A stretch of 64,000 nt of DNA from Tenuifilum sp. 4138str (GTDB lineage: Bacteria > Bacteroidota > Bacteroidia > Bacteroidales > Tenuifilaceae). Every line of letters begins with the position of its first letter. Within the stretch, counting starts at the first letter, position 1. Positions 34,728-44,175 of this stretch are shown piece by piece. A program made the translations under genes and the position numbers. The notes beneath the pieces are model-generated. The model did no database searches and had not been told where the DNA came from. It saw only the letters and a program-made list of their open reading frames with translations. The stretch spans positions 124,001 through 188,000 of the forward strand of contig NZ_JBGCUE010000005.1 in the NCBI RefSeq assembly GCF_041102575.1, given 5' to 3'.

Positions 34728-36200
34728 TTAATTTACATTCAAAAAATACTCAATAACGCTATCTTTTCCATTAAGATAATCATCATGAGTTCTTTTAATT
34801 TCAATATCTGGCGTGAGCCCATAATTAAACCCTTGACTGCAGGCGTTTTTAACCATTCGGTGAGCTACCATTAATGTTATGTTTGGTATAGATAATTGAA
34901 TGGGAACAAGAGATGTGTATGTTGAAGTCCGACCAAACGTTTCTTCTCCTATAAGGGTTGCAAAATTATAACACTTACAAGTAGATGCAAATGTCAATGC
35001 TGCAGAGAATGTTTTACTCCCTATTAAAACAAATACTTTACCATTGTATTTAACCCTATTCTTAACTTTAATAGCTGAACTATCTAATTCAACTATGCTG
35101 CCATCATTAGTTAAAAAGTAATTATTATATTCTGGACTTTTAAGGTATGAACTATCAGAGAGTTCTTCCTTTAGGATTTCTTCGTATAATTTCTTTTGAT
35201 GCAAACTTCTTTTTAAATAAGCTTTCCCCATACTATAATCATTTGTTGCAATGTAATCAAGAATACATAAACTTGGGTAATCCCTTCCCCCTTCATTATT
35301 CCGAATGTCTATTAGCAAAGTATCTATTTTTCTTGCATTAAGAATACTAAATACTGAGTCAATCTTTTCCTTATATACCAATTCTTGATCTTTACTAATG
35401 TCGAACGAAGGCAATGTTAGCAAAGCAACGTTTTTACTTGGATGTAACTGCAGATAAATTAAATTTGGGAGTTTGATGATTGAATTCGAAAAATATTCGG
35501 TATTATTAGGCTTGTATGATCGATTAAATTTAATAATATCCTTAATTTTAGCTGAGTTAATAGTACAAAATTGAACCGAATCATTTTTACTTCTTTTATA
35601 TCCTATTAGATACGAATCCTTTCCCCTGTTAGCAAAGAAATCAAGAGCAGTAAAATCATCAACCACTTTACTTTTTCTGATGACCAAGTTGTCGCTATGT
35701 TTATATCTGGAATAATCATCAATAATACTTCCAATGCTTTTATTGTCGATAGAAACTAACTGATAACCTGGCTTAACTATTTCATCAAAAACGGAAATTT
35801 TTATAAATACATCATCATTATTTTGGTATAGGGTAAAGGGAAAGAGTCCTTTACCATTGTTTAAGCCTTTATTCAAGTATTTACCAAAGGGGCAGGGAAG
35901 TTGTATATGGCCATCGTTAAATGAATTAACTATCGGCAGTAGCACTTTATAAAGTTCAATCTCAGATAATTGATCGGGTAAATTTTGAACCAATGACTTT
36001 TGTATTGAATCTATGTTTTGTTTACTTGTGCTATGGTATGGATTCGGATGAACTACTTCAATTGACGATCGAATTTCATCCAAAACTTTAATAACTTCAT
36101 TTTTAGAATAATCTTGTTTCTGCCCATAGCTCTTAATGGTAAAGCTGAAAATGATTGAATACAAAATCAAAATTAGCTTTGAAAAAATAATTCTGTTCAT
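34728..36200 (-). CDS. Exported S41-family peptidase (C-terminal processing protease-like)
   Basis: 490 aa. Signal peptide (to ~SYGQ, 26), helical region, a PDZ-like segment (VKPGYQLVSIDNKSIGSIID), and an S41 catalytic domain: LLIDIRNNEGGRDYPS (the D-R-N-N-G-G strand), and nucleophile Ser399 in IGSKTFSAALTFAS; a Lys/Glu partner would lie in GEETFGRTS. The usual nucleophile motif in CtpA is SASAAE; here FSAALTF is the Bacteroidota variant. More AT-rich than neighbours and flanked on its 3' side by family-A repeats, so possibly acquired. Substrate unknown. Confidence 0.82.
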   Translation of the reverse strand: MNRIIFSKLILILYSIIFSFTIKSYGQKQDYSKNEVIKVLDEIRSSIEVVHPNPYHSTSKQNIDSIQKSLVQNLPDQLSEIELYKVLLPIVNSFNDGHIQLPCPFGKYLNKGLNNGKGLFPFTLYQNNDDVFIKISVFDEIVKPGYQLVSIDNKSIGSIIDDYSRYKHSDNLVIRKSKVVDDFTALDFFANRGKDSYLIGYKRSKNDSVQFCTINSAKIKDIIKFNRSYKPNNTEYFSNSIIKLPNLIYLQLHPSKNVALLTLPSFDISKDQELVYKEKIDSVFSILNARKIDTLLIDIRNNEGGRDYPSLCILDYIATNDYSMGKAYLKRSLHQKKLYEEILKEELSDSSYLKSPEYNNYFLTNDGSIVELDSSAIKVKNRVKYNGKVFVLIGSKTFSAALTFASTCKCYNFATLIGEETFGRTSTYTSLVPIQLSIPNITLMVAHRMVKNACSQGFNYGLTPDIEIKRTHDDYLNGKDSVIEYFLNVN

Positions 36201-36367
36201 AATGCTTTAAGATTTAAGTTGTTAGGTTTGTTTTAGTTTTAGTTTTAGTTGTAGTAATTACTTTGTAATTATTTCATTTGTCTATTTTACTTTAGTTGAA
36301 TAATGCAATTAAACTGTTAATTTAGCGAAGTAACTTTTTTTAATACAGAGCAATTCGTTATTATTAT

Positions 36368-37447
36368 TTACTCGTTCCTATACACAAACAGCCTGCTATC
36401 GCCAATTTCATCGTACGATACCATTTTACCCTTGAGGGTAGGGGCTTTAACCCCTTCGCCAAAGAACTTATTGCCCACAAACATTCGGGCTTCGTCCCAA
36501 AGGTTTTTCTGTATAAAGCTGTTGAGTAGCATTGCTCCGCCCTCAATTATTACTGAAAGTATTTCCCTTTCTGCTAATTCCTTAAGTATTTGAGCCTCTA
36601 CGCCTTTTACAAAGTCAATGGTTATAATCTCCAGATTATCGATTCCTGTAAACTCACTTTTTCGGGCCAAAGCGCTACTATTGTTTCCGGTAACAAGTAG
36701 GGTTGGCTGGCTTCCATCAAACACATTGGAGTTAAGGGGCAAGCGCAACTTGCGGTCAACAACCACGCGTATTGGTGAACGTCCACTCCAGTTCCGTACG
36801 TTAAGCTGGGGATTATCCTTTTCCACCGTGTTAGTTCCAACAAGCACAGCCTGTTCCTCGCTGCGCCAGCGGTGAACAAGTGAACGTGCCAGCTCATTGG
36901 TTATCCAGTTTGAGCCTACAGGTTCATTGGGTTCCCTCTTTTTATCAATAAAACCATCCATGGTTTGAGCCCATTTCAAAATTACATAGGGTCGGTTCTT
37001 GGTATGGAAGGTAATAAACCGTCTATTAAGCTCAATGGCCTCGTTCTCCAGTACACCTACTATAACTTCCTTGCCGTTTTGTCTAAGTATCTCAATCCCC
37101 CTTCCGGCTACCTTGGGGTTAGGGTCGGTGGTGGCAATCACCACGCGGGGAATTTCGTATTCAACAATCCTGTCGGTGCAGGGTGGGGTTTTGCCATAGT
37201 GTGAGCATGGCTCAAGCGAAACGTATAGTGTTGATTCTTTGAGTAACTCCTTGTTCTGAACCGAATTAATTGCATTCACCTCAGCATGGGCTTGCCCGTA
37301 CATGGCGTGAAAACCCTCTCCAATTATTTGGTTATTATGAACAATAACAGCACCAACCATAGGATTTGGTGCAACATTACCTTGCCCACCCAAGGCAAGT
37401 TCAAGGCATCGGGCCATGTATTTACGGTGAACATCGGCATTCTCCAT
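36368..37447 (-). CDS. ribD: Bifunctional riboflavin biosynthesis deaminase/reductase
   Basis: 359 aa. The N-terminal cytidine-deaminase-like domain has HAEVNAI (zinc His54, Glu56) and PCSHYGKTPPC (zinc Cys81, Cys90); the C-terminal domain (~150-359) is the dihydrofolate-reductase-like reductase (PYVILKWAQTMDGFI, GTNTVEKDNPQLNVR, IIEGGAMLLNSFI). It performs the second and third steps of riboflavin synthesis. Divergent from prmC across a 40-bp gap. Confidence 0.95.
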   Translation of the reverse strand: MENADVHRKYMARCLELALGGQGNVAPNPMVGAVIVHNNQIIGEGFHAMYGQAHAEVNAINSVQNKELLKESTLYVSLEPCSHYGKTPPCTDRIVEYEIPRVVIATTDPNPKVAGRGIEILRQNGKEVIVGVLENEAIELNRRFITFHTKNRPYVILKWAQTMDGFIDKKREPNEPVGSNWITNELARSLVHRWRSEEQAVLVGTNTVEKDNPQLNVRNWSGRSPIRVVVDRKLRLPLNSNVFDGSQPTLLVTGNNSSALARKSEFTGIDNLEIITIDFVKGVEAQILKELAEREILSVIIEGGAMLLNSFIQKNLWDEARMFVGNKFFGEGVKAPTLKGKMVSYDEIGDSRLFVYRNE

Positions 37448-37487
37448 AAAAAATGTAATTTTGTTTTACACAAAGTTAAGCAATTTT

Positions 37488-38351
37488 ATGGAGCATATCA
37501 CCCTTAGCGGTATACTTAATCATGTTTCCAGGAGTCTTAGTGGAAGTTTCAATGAGAACGAACTACACACCATAAAAAAGTACATAGCAGAGGCGGTGTT
37601 AAATGTTCCATACCATCAAGTGTTTATAAACAAGCATCATGAGGTTAAGCACGAGGATGTTCAAGAGGTTGAACGAATCATTTCTGAACTCATAAGCGGT
37701 AAGCCATTGCAATACGCCATTGGTTTGGCTTACTTTTCCGACTTGGTTTTAAAGGTTACGCCCTCGGTTCTTATTCCGCGCCCCGAAACCGAAGAGCTGG
37801 TGTCGTTAATTGTGAAGGAGAATAGGATTGTTGCCCCAAGAATTCTTGATGTAGGAACAGGAAGCGGTTGTATTGCCCTTGCTTTAGCAAAGCATATTCC
37901 CGATGCAAGCGTTACCGCAATCGATATTTCCACCGATGCCCTTGATGTGGCGCAGCACAATGCAAAATCAAATAATTTGAATGTGAATTTTTTTCATGGT
38001 GATATTTTACAACCCACAGTGCTCGACGGTTATACCTTCGATATCATTGTTAGCAATCCGCCCTACATTAGGGATTCGGAAAAGGTGCTAATGAACAGGA
38101 ATGTACTGGACTTTGAGCCGCACATTGCTCTGTTTGTCCCCGATTCCGACCCCTTAAAGTTCTACCGAGCAATAGCCCTACACTCCGTTAGGTGTTTGGA
38201 AACTTCGGGCTGGCTTTGGTTTGAGATTAATGAGGCTCTCGGTTCAGAGATTGTTAACCTTTTAAAATCATTAGGATTTGGTAATGTTTTGCTGATTGAC
38301 GATTTTAGAGGCAAACCCCGATTTGTAAAAGCCCAAAAGTGTAACCCATGA
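37488..38351 (+). CDS. prmC: Release factor glutamine methyltransferase
   Basis: 287 aa from the ATG at 37488; a TTG nine codons upstream is in frame but less likely. Motif I ILDVGTGSGCIALALAKH, acidic TAIDISTDAL, and the catalytic NPPY in IIVSNPPYIRD; the helical N-domain ends with LIPRPETEELV. It N5-methylates the Gln of the GGQ motif of RF1/RF2. Overlaps recX by 4 nt (ATGA). Confidence 0.94.
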   Translation: MEHITLSGILNHVSRSLSGSFNENELHTIKKYIAEAVLNVPYHQVFINKHHEVKHEDVQEVERIISELISGKPLQYAIGLAYFSDLVLKVTPSVLIPRPETEELVSLIVKENRIVAPRILDVGTGSGCIALALAKHIPDASVTAIDISTDALDVAQHNAKSNNLNVNFFHGDILQPTVLDGYTFDIIVSNPPYIRDSEKVLMNRNVLDFEPHIALFVPDSDPLKFYRAIALHSVRCLETSGWLWFEINEALGSEIVNLLKSLGFGNVLLIDDFRGKPRFVKAQKCNP

Positions 38352-38839
38352 TTAAAGGCGAAAACCATAAAGCGTTAACTCCCCAAAAGGCCATGGAGCG
38401 GTTACAGTACCTTTGTGCTCGACAGGAGAAATGCACTCACGATTTGGTGCAAAAGCTTAAGCAGTGGGGTTTTGCTCAAGCAGAAATTGATAAAATTGTT
38501 GGCAAGCTCTCATCCGATGGGTATGTGGACGATAACCGCTTTGCCCGGCTTTACGTTAGGGAAAAAAGCCGAATAAACAAATGGGGGCCACTAAAGCTTA
38601 GAGCAATGCTTGCTTCAAAGGGCATTGCAAAGGATATAATCGATCAGGCCCTTAATGAGCTGAGCTATTCCGAAAATCCGATTAATCTTTTTGACCTCCT
38701 TAACAAGAAAATGCCCCAGGTAAAGGCTAAAAACAGGTTCGACTTGCGTAATAAGCTAATTCGGTTTGGCGCTTCGCGGGGCTTTGCCCTGGACGAAGTG
38801 ATTGATACGGTTAACCGTTTGCTTGGAGCTGAGGAGTAA
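38348..38839 (+). CDS. recX: Regulatory protein RecX
   Basis: 163 aa, three-helix RecX repeats: LQYLCARQEKCTHDLVQKL, KLSSDGYVDDNRFARLYVRE and KWGPLKLRAMLASKGI. It modulates RecA filaments. Translationally coupled to prmC, as commonly seen in Bacteroidota; recA is not in the window. Confidence 0.9.
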   Translation: MIKGENHKALTPQKAMERLQYLCARQEKCTHDLVQKLKQWGFAQAEIDKIVGKLSSDGYVDDNRFARLYVREKSRINKWGPLKLRAMLASKGIAKDIIDQALNELSYSENPINLFDLLNKKMPQVKAKNRFDLRNKLIRFGASRGFALDEVIDTVNRLLGAEE

Positions 38840-38847
38840 AAACCTTA

Positions 38848-41019
38848 TTAGCCCTTAATCACCTTAACCGCGCCAAGATACTTACCATTGAGGTATGCTG
38901 TGAGTATGTAAATCCCTTTCTGCAAATCCTGGGCCTGATATCGGTACACAAACGACGTTAGGGTTGCATTTTCGCTCATTTGCCAAACCACTGATCCGGA
39001 AATGGATGTAAGCTTTAGGGTGATTTGACCTGCTTCGGGTAGTATTACCCTTAGATCGAAGTATTCATTGAACGGATTGGGTATTGCTGAGATCATAATT
39101 GGATTAGGCTCGTCCTTGCATACCCCGGGTAGGTTAGCATCAAGCCAAAGCAACCGGCTGGAGACGAAATTTTTCAGGTAGTTGACCTCCTGCTCGTACG
39201 TACTTCCAACAAATGCATTAGGCCAAACCCATACACCAAGTGAGTTGAAGGTATTGTAGTTTCGTATTCTGGCATCTTGTATTAGCGTTGTCATGCTATC
39301 GATAATGGCATGGACACCGGTACGGGTTAGTAATCCACTACTTTTAAGCTCTTCCCATCGGCATCGAGCCATATTGTTGAACTTATCGTCGGTGGTAAAC
39401 TTATCCCACCAAAAGGGAGGTTGGTAGTAATCGTCGGCGCTAATCGATTTGTAAACCCAACCCTGTGGCGAGTCGCCACTGTAGTAGTTGGCATTGCCAA
39501 AGGTAAGGTCGTAATCCCACATTGGGCCTAAGGTTAACTTTCCTCCCTTACTATCCTTATCCTTGTACAGGAAAGTGCTTATGCGGTAGGCATCAATGTT
39601 TTTTGATAATTCATTAACCAAAAAGTAATCAACAGCCGATGCCATATTAACGTAGCGGTAGTAGCCAAGGAAAGGGTCGTTCCAGTACGATGAGTTTAGG
39701 GTATTCTCAAAGGTGGTGATGTAGTTACGGATATAATTCTTTTGAACCGGTAGGATATTCTCTGGTTTAGGGTAGTGCCAAAGGAAGTTAATGGGCTTTC
39801 CGTTGTGTGTATAGGGCGATGCCCAACCGAACTCATCAAAATCACCCTTATCAATTTTAACTATGTAGCCACCAGTTAAATCATCGCCTGAAATATCGTT
39901 TTGGGTAAGTTTAGCAATATTCACGCGGTTTTTATCGCGACGAACTTTCTCAATAAGAAGGTATAGGCCGGCATACTGTTCGTTGAGGATTAGCTCACAG
40001 AAAGCCGTTCTGGGAGCATAGCGCCCCATGCGCCTACCAATTTCGTATGCAAGAGCGTTACGAATGAGCGATTTATCGTTGTAAGGCCCGTAAAGTGCCC
40101 AGTCGTTGCCAGGGGGCATTCCCATCAGGGCAGAGTCAATGTTTTCGCCCAGTACGTTAATTAGCTCCACATTGTAACTTTTCTTTGGCCAGTCGTTCCA
40201 TAGCGACGATTGGCCACGGTACTCAAGATGAATAGTACCATTGTAGGTAAAATCGTTATCGGCTATACTGTTAGGGGGGCTTTGCTTATCAACAACTTTC
40301 ATGGTTGCCACTATTTCGTTGTCGGATTGAATGGCTTGGCCTTGGGTATCAATAATCACTATGGGCAAATTGCTGCTAAGCGAGGTTACGGGTGGGTTAA
40401 ACCACTCCGGTGTAGGGCGATAGTAAGTGTTATTCACCGTGATACCAAACGATAAAAAAGGAATGATACTCAAATCCGATGAATTGATACCCGTGTTGTG
40501 AACCTCTATGGCCAAAACATTCAAACCGCTCCTTAGTGCGTTGCTCAGAACATCTTTTTTTATCAAAAAATCGGTGGGATTTCCACCGGTGTACATCATA
40601 GCCTCTCTATTTTCCGATGATGGTGTATCCCAGTTTACGTTTACTCCCTGTAAACCTGCCGAGCGTGCAACTTCAACTCCATTAATCCATGCAATAAAGG
40701 CATCGTCGTAATCGACACTTAGCACGGCCATTGCTATTTCATCAACATCGGAAACAATAAAGGTAGTTCTGATGCTTACCGATATGCAGCTGGGAACAAC
40801 TGTGGCATCGTCGTTATCGCCGTACCCAAAGCCACCAGGCCCTTGAGGCCATTGACTATCATCATAGCTGTGTAGTGTCCATCCTGTTGGGGTTGTGGTT
40901 TGGTTTACCCTATACCGCCAGGTATCGCTGGCAAAAATGGCTGTTTCCCAGTGATTAATGGTTTGAGAATAGGCACTCTGTACCAAAAGGAAAATTGAAA
41001 GAATAGAATTTATGCGCAT
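38848..41019 (-). CDS. CotH-kinase family protein with T9SS sorting domain
   Basis: 723 aa. Signal peptide (1-18), a jelly-roll-like region (~20-190), then a CotH protein-kinase-like domain (~215-600): GQSSLWNDWPKKSYNVEL, NDKSLIRNALAYEIGRRMG, YLLIEKVRRDKNRVNI, GGYIVKIDKGD and MWDYDLTFGNAN (metal-binding DYDLTFG). The last ~80 residues (MISAIPNPFNEYFDLRV ... YLGAVKVIKG) are a T9SS type A sorting domain. CotH kinases phosphorylate secreted proteins in spore-formers; here a surface-exported atypical kinase or a structural homolog is likely. Convergent with recX with only 8 bp between. Confidence 0.88.
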   Translation of the reverse strand: MRINSILSIFLLVQSAYSQTINHWETAIFASDTWRYRVNQTTTPTGWTLHSYDDSQWPQGPGGFGYGDNDDATVVPSCISVSIRTTFIVSDVDEIAMAVLSVDYDDAFIAWINGVEVARSAGLQGVNVNWDTPSSENREAMMYTGGNPTDFLIKKDVLSNALRSGLNVLAIEVHNTGINSSDLSIIPFLSFGITVNNTYYRPTPEWFNPPVTSLSSNLPIVIIDTQGQAIQSDNEIVATMKVVDKQSPPNSIADNDFTYNGTIHLEYRGQSSLWNDWPKKSYNVELINVLGENIDSALMGMPPGNDWALYGPYNDKSLIRNALAYEIGRRMGRYAPRTAFCELILNEQYAGLYLLIEKVRRDKNRVNIAKLTQNDISGDDLTGGYIVKIDKGDFDEFGWASPYTHNGKPINFLWHYPKPENILPVQKNYIRNYITTFENTLNSSYWNDPFLGYYRYVNMASAVDYFLVNELSKNIDAYRISTFLYKDKDSKGGKLTLGPMWDYDLTFGNANYYSGDSPQGWVYKSISADDYYQPPFWWDKFTTDDKFNNMARCRWEELKSSGLLTRTGVHAIIDSMTTLIQDARIRNYNTFNSLGVWVWPNAFVGSTYEQEVNYLKNFVSSRLLWLDANLPGVCKDEPNPIMISAIPNPFNEYFDLRVILPEAGQITLKLTSISGSVVWQMSENATLTSFVYRYQAQDLQKGIYILTAYLNGKYLGAVKVIKG

Positions 41020-41121
41020 TTAACAAAAACTTAACCGTCAAAAATACAAAAAGGATTAAGCCAATAGTTGCTATGAAAGAAATGATGTAGCTAAAAAATG
41101 GGGAGATAGAAACATTGTTAA

Positions 41122-41400
41122 TGGAATGAGGAGGAATGAATCGGTATAGACAGAATATGATGGAGTTAGATGAAGTTAGAGGAATTGTGAAAAGTGAAAA
41201 GTGAACAGTTAAATGTGTGATTTTAGGCGGAAATGAGGCGGAATAGGCAGAATATGATGGAGTTAGAGGAAGTTAGAGGAATTTTTAGTTCGTTAAACGT
41301 GAACGGTGAGCCGTGAACCGTGAGCCATTAAAAGTTAAAGGAAGAATTTTGAATATGATGGAGTTAGAGGAAGTTAGAGGAATAGTTAAAAGTGAACAGC
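41122..41400 (+). repeat. Dispersed short repeats, family A, three consecutive units
   Basis: Units at ~41122-41210, 41228-41330 and 41351-41400, each with the GAATATGATGGAGTTAGA(G/T)GA core and a doubled AGTTAGAGGA decamer. Between them lie GTGAAAAGTGAA and GTGAACGGTGAGC heptamer runs. The spacing and spacer lengths vary, unlike a CRISPR. The 41020-41648 gap has no gene. Confidence 0.75.
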
Positions 41401-41421
41401 TAAGGCAAAGTATTTTGAATT

Positions 41422-41537
41422 AACAAATTCAACCGGGCTAATAAAATAATGGACGCAGTAATATTTTTAGAGTTGGGATTGCCTTTGTAAGCCAATAGAA
41501 AAAAGCTATTTACATGTTTTTTTGTGTTTCTATTCAC
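41422..41537. repeat. Mosaic intergenic element (AATTCAACCGGGCTAAT ... family C arms)
   Basis: Contains AATTCAACCGGGCTAAT and GACGCAGTAATATTTTTAGAG, both shared with 34338-34613, then degenerate family-C arms (CCAATAGAAAA near 41492, GTTTCTATTCAC near 41526). Shows the same set of small repeats is reused in different gaps. Confidence 0.5.
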
Positions 41538-41619
41538 TAATCTCGGTTTAAGAATTTTGCAATTATTCATGCTGGCAAAAGTGTATTGCTTCCTTAAAAA
41601 CTCCGAATGGAATAAAAGT

Positions 41620-41642
41620 AAGGCTACCTTGAGGGTAGCCTT
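41620..41642 (-). terminator. Terminator of the VOC/SDR operon
   Basis: AAGGCTACC (41620-41628), TTGA loop, GGGTAGCCTT (41633-41642); read on the minus strand it follows the stop codon at 41649 and is trailed by ACTTTTATTCC. Confidence 0.7.
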
Positions 41643-41648
41643 ATATTT

Positions 41649-42725
41649 CTACAAATTCTTTACTCTTTTTAGGCTTAACAGCTTTGTAATCCAATTAGGA
41701 ATTGGTTTATGTGGGTCACGTTTATCCATATTAAGCTGTATGCCCAAGGACTTAATGAGGGGCAGACGGTGAGTTTCAACAAATTCAATGAGAGTTCCAT
41801 CGGGATCCTCAATGTATGAGAAATGACCGGCAGCTTCACCCATGTCAAAGCTACCCTTTTCGTTGTGCTTTACGTTGGAGTTTACAGTGAACGGGAAACC
41901 CTTAGCTACGCATTCATTTTCCAGGTCGTTCATGTTTTTCATGTCAAAACACAGGTGAATAAACCCTAAATCGCCCCAGAAACGGTTTTTGAATATTTTG
42001 TTGGGTTCGCGATCGAGTGCCTGAACCAGTTCTATTTCCGATTTACCAAAGAAATTGCTGAAGCTGCCTTTTCGGTTTTCGGAGTGGGTGAGTAGCATTC
42101 TACGGAAGTTTCCCTTGCCTCCTGGGAGTTCTGCTACATCATCAAAATTTCCTGATTTGTCGTATAAAACCGTATCGTATCCCAGGATATCACGGTAAAC
42201 CTTAAGGGCGTTTTCAATATCGCTAACGCCAATAATTGCTCCACCAACCCCAGAAACAGGCTTTTTCTCGTCCTTGAAAATGTAGCTGTGGCTGTATATT
42301 TCAAAGAAATTACCAAATGGATCTTTAATAAAAAAATGCTCATCGCCATTTGGATTTACCGCAAGCTGGCTAACAGGAACACCCATGCTTTCAAAGTACT
42401 CATAGGCTTTTTTTACATTGGGACATTTGATTTTTGCTGCAAAGATCCCTTTATCGCCAAGCAATACCTGAAATTCTGGCATAAGTGGAGTTCGGCCCTT
42501 ATACTGCCATATTTCGAATCCACCACCACCTTGCATGTTTAGAGCAAGGGCAGCGTGGCGCTGTTGAGGTTGTCCACCCGTATAGGGGAGCATAAGCTCA
42601 GCCACAGTATTATCCTCAAAAATTCGAATATCAAAACCCAGATGCTCCTTGTACCATTTCCATGCCTCAGAGAGGTTTGATATCCCTATCCCAACCTGTT
42701 GGATACCGTATATAATTTTCGACAT
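41649..42725 (-). CDS. Tandem VOC (glyoxalase-fold) domain protein
   Basis: 358 aa, two vicinal-oxygen-chelate modules. First: IQQVGIGISNLSEAWKWYKEHLGF ... HFFIKDPFGNFFEIYS; second: GGAIIGVSDIENALKVYRDILGYDTV ... AAGHFSYIEDPDGTLIEFVET. Ring-cleaving dioxygenases and isomerases share this pattern; metal ligands are expected from His and Glu in the repeated strands (e.g. FIHLCFD, FVE). Substrate unknown. It lies 5 bp downstream of the SDR gene, so the two probably act in one pathway. Confidence 0.8.
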   Translation of the reverse strand: MSKIIYGIQQVGIGISNLSEAWKWYKEHLGFDIRIFEDNTVAELMLPYTGGQPQQRHAALALNMQGGGGFEIWQYKGRTPLMPEFQVLLGDKGIFAAKIKCPNVKKAYEYFESMGVPVSQLAVNPNGDEHFFIKDPFGNFFEIYSHSYIFKDEKKPVSGVGGAIIGVSDIENALKVYRDILGYDTVLYDKSGNFDDVAELPGGKGNFRRMLLTHSENRKGSFSNFFGKSEIELVQALDREPNKIFKNRFWGDLGFIHLCFDMKNMNDLENECVAKGFPFTVNSNVKHNEKGSFDMGEAAGHFSYIEDPDGTLIEFVETHRLPLIKSLGIQLNMDKRDPHKPIPNWITKLLSLKRVKNL

Positions 42726-42730
42726 AGTGT

Positions 42731-43531
42731 TTATGTAGGTTTGATTTTTGTTACAATTCTGAAAAAGATGCTTGGGAAAAGTCGCTTAATGTGCACCATA
42801 AAAATCTCGCTTTTACCTATAAAAACCTCAGGTTTGCGTTTCTTTATGGCTTTAATGTACTGTCGGGCACATTCCTTTGCGCTTAACCCGTTCTGCTGCC
42901 CCGGATCCATTTTGCCATGTTCTTTTCCATTCTGATCAATAGCTCTGAGCGAGATGTTTGTTTGAATACGACCGGGGTAGGCAATGGTAACAGAAATGTT
43001 GTGGGGTTTCATTTCCGCACGGAGGGTTTCAAAGAAACCCTGAATGGCGTGTTTTGCTGCTGCATACGAGGACCTCAATGGAAAACCGAATTTACCCGAA
43101 ATGCTGCTTGTGGCTGCTATAAAACCCTCACCTGCCTCAATCATTCCTGGAAGAACCGTTTTAGTGAGTATTACGTAGGAGAAGTAATCTATCTCCATAA
43201 TTTTACGGTCGATTTCTACAGGTGTGTCTTTCACAAGTGAACGTTGGCTTATGCCACCGTTATTGATTAGCAGGTATATCTGACCATAAGTATTAATAAT
43301 GGTTTCAGCAGTGTTTTTTACCTCTACGGGACTGGAAAGGTCAAAAGGATATTCCTGGCAGAATGAGGTGAACTCACGGCACTCATCGGCCACATGGCTT
43401 AACTCCTGGGCATCGTTCGACGAGATTATCAGATGAGCCCCTTCCTCAGCGAGCTGTAAAGCCAATTCCTTTCCTATGCCCGATGAGGCACCGGTTATCC
43501 AAACAAGTCGGTTTTTAAATGAAATCATCAA
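42731..43531 (-). CDS. Short-chain dehydrogenase/reductase
   Basis: 266 aa, classical SDR: VWITGASSGIGKELALQLAEEG (TGxxxGIG), NNGG in LLINNGGIS, catalytic Ser in AATSSISG, Tyr-x3-Lys in SSYAAAKHAIQGF, and PGRIQTN. The C-terminal 40 residues include a Lys/Arg-rich hydrophobic tail (VHIKRLFPSIFFRIVTKIK) that may bind membranes, as in DhrS7-like SDRs. Upstream of the VOC gene with 5 bp between. Confidence 0.87.
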   Translation of the reverse strand: MMISFKNRLVWITGASSGIGKELALQLAEEGAHLIISSNDAQELSHVADECREFTSFCQEYPFDLSSPVEVKNTAETIINTYGQIYLLINNGGISQRSLVKDTPVEIDRKIMEIDYFSYVILTKTVLPGMIEAGEGFIAATSSISGKFGFPLRSSYAAAKHAIQGFFETLRAEMKPHNISVTIAYPGRIQTNISLRAIDQNGKEHGKMDPGQQNGLSAKECARQYIKAIKKRKPEVFIGKSEIFMVHIKRLFPSIFFRIVTKIKPT

Positions 43532-43616
43532 ACATCAAATTATTCTTTGAGCTTGTGTATGCCCAAAAATTTTGATGTCAAATGTAACACTTTTTTATAA
43601 AGTTAATTCTGAGAAC

Positions 43617-44075
43617 CTAGTATTCTTTCCGTGAGGTTTCCTTACCGTTCTCGTCATAAATGATCCAGGTACCGCTTTTTTCGCCATCGGAATAGGTCAT
43701 ATCGTATCGGAGAGTGCCGCTATCGTCCCAAACATACCATTTCCCATGTTTTTTACCCTTCACAAAGTTTGCTTCGGAAACCTTTATGCCCATTTCGTTC
43801 CATTTCTCCCATCGGCCATTCTTTTCACCAAGGCTGTAGGTCCTAATTTCCTGAATTTTTCCGGTTGGGTAGAATAGTTTCATTTCGCCATCGGGTAGTC
43901 CGTTGGTGATTAAGGCATCAACTTTAATGTTTCCATTGTCATAGTAGGAGGTGTAGCGACCGGAATACAATTTCCCATTACTATCATAATATCTACCCTC
44001 GCGTTCAACAACATTGGTTTGGGCAAAGCTAACCAGCGAAGCTAATGAGATGAGTAACGTTAAAAATAATTTCAT
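43617..44075 (-). CDS. Exported MORN-repeat (YwqK-like) protein
   Basis: 152 aa from the ATG at 44075 (signal peptide MKLFLTLLISLASLVSFAQ); the ATG three codons upstream is the alternative. Five-six MORN-type repeats: GRYTSYYDNGNIKVD, GEMKLFYPTGKIQEI, GRWEKWNEMGIKVSE, GKWYVWDDSGTLRYD, GTWIIYDENGKETSR. Such proteins are structural and often mediate contacts; sometimes labelled toxin-antitoxin YwqK antitoxin, but no toxin partner is adjacent. Confidence 0.8.
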   Translation of the reverse strand: MKLFLTLLISLASLVSFAQTNVVEREGRYYDSNGKLYSGRYTSYYDNGNIKVDALITNGLPDGEMKLFYPTGKIQEIRTYSLGEKNGRWEKWNEMGIKVSEANFVKGKKHGKWYVWDDSGTLRYDMTYSDGEKSGTWIIYDENGKETSRKEY

Positions 44076-44128
44076 AATGTGCATTTTAGACTTATTTTAC
44101 GAAAATTACTTCAAAAAAGGTGCAAAAA

Positions 44129-44152
44129 AACTTCCCGAATATCGGGAAGTTT
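44129..44152 (-). terminator. Terminator after the lipoprotein gene
   Basis: AACTTCCCGA / TCGGGAAGTT hairpin; reading the minus strand it ends in TTTTTTTGC and follows the stop at 44176. Confidence 0.85.
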
Positions 44153-44175
44153 ATTGATTTTATGAAATAAAAGTA

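Noticed and set aside
41122-41400. Possible CRISPR array
   Set aside because: The repeats have unequal lengths and spacings, related spacers and internal decamer duplications; no cas genes are near.
43617-44075. Toxin-antitoxin system (YwqK antitoxin label)
   Set aside because: No toxin gene is adjacent and the protein has a signal peptide; MORN repeats are enough to describe it.
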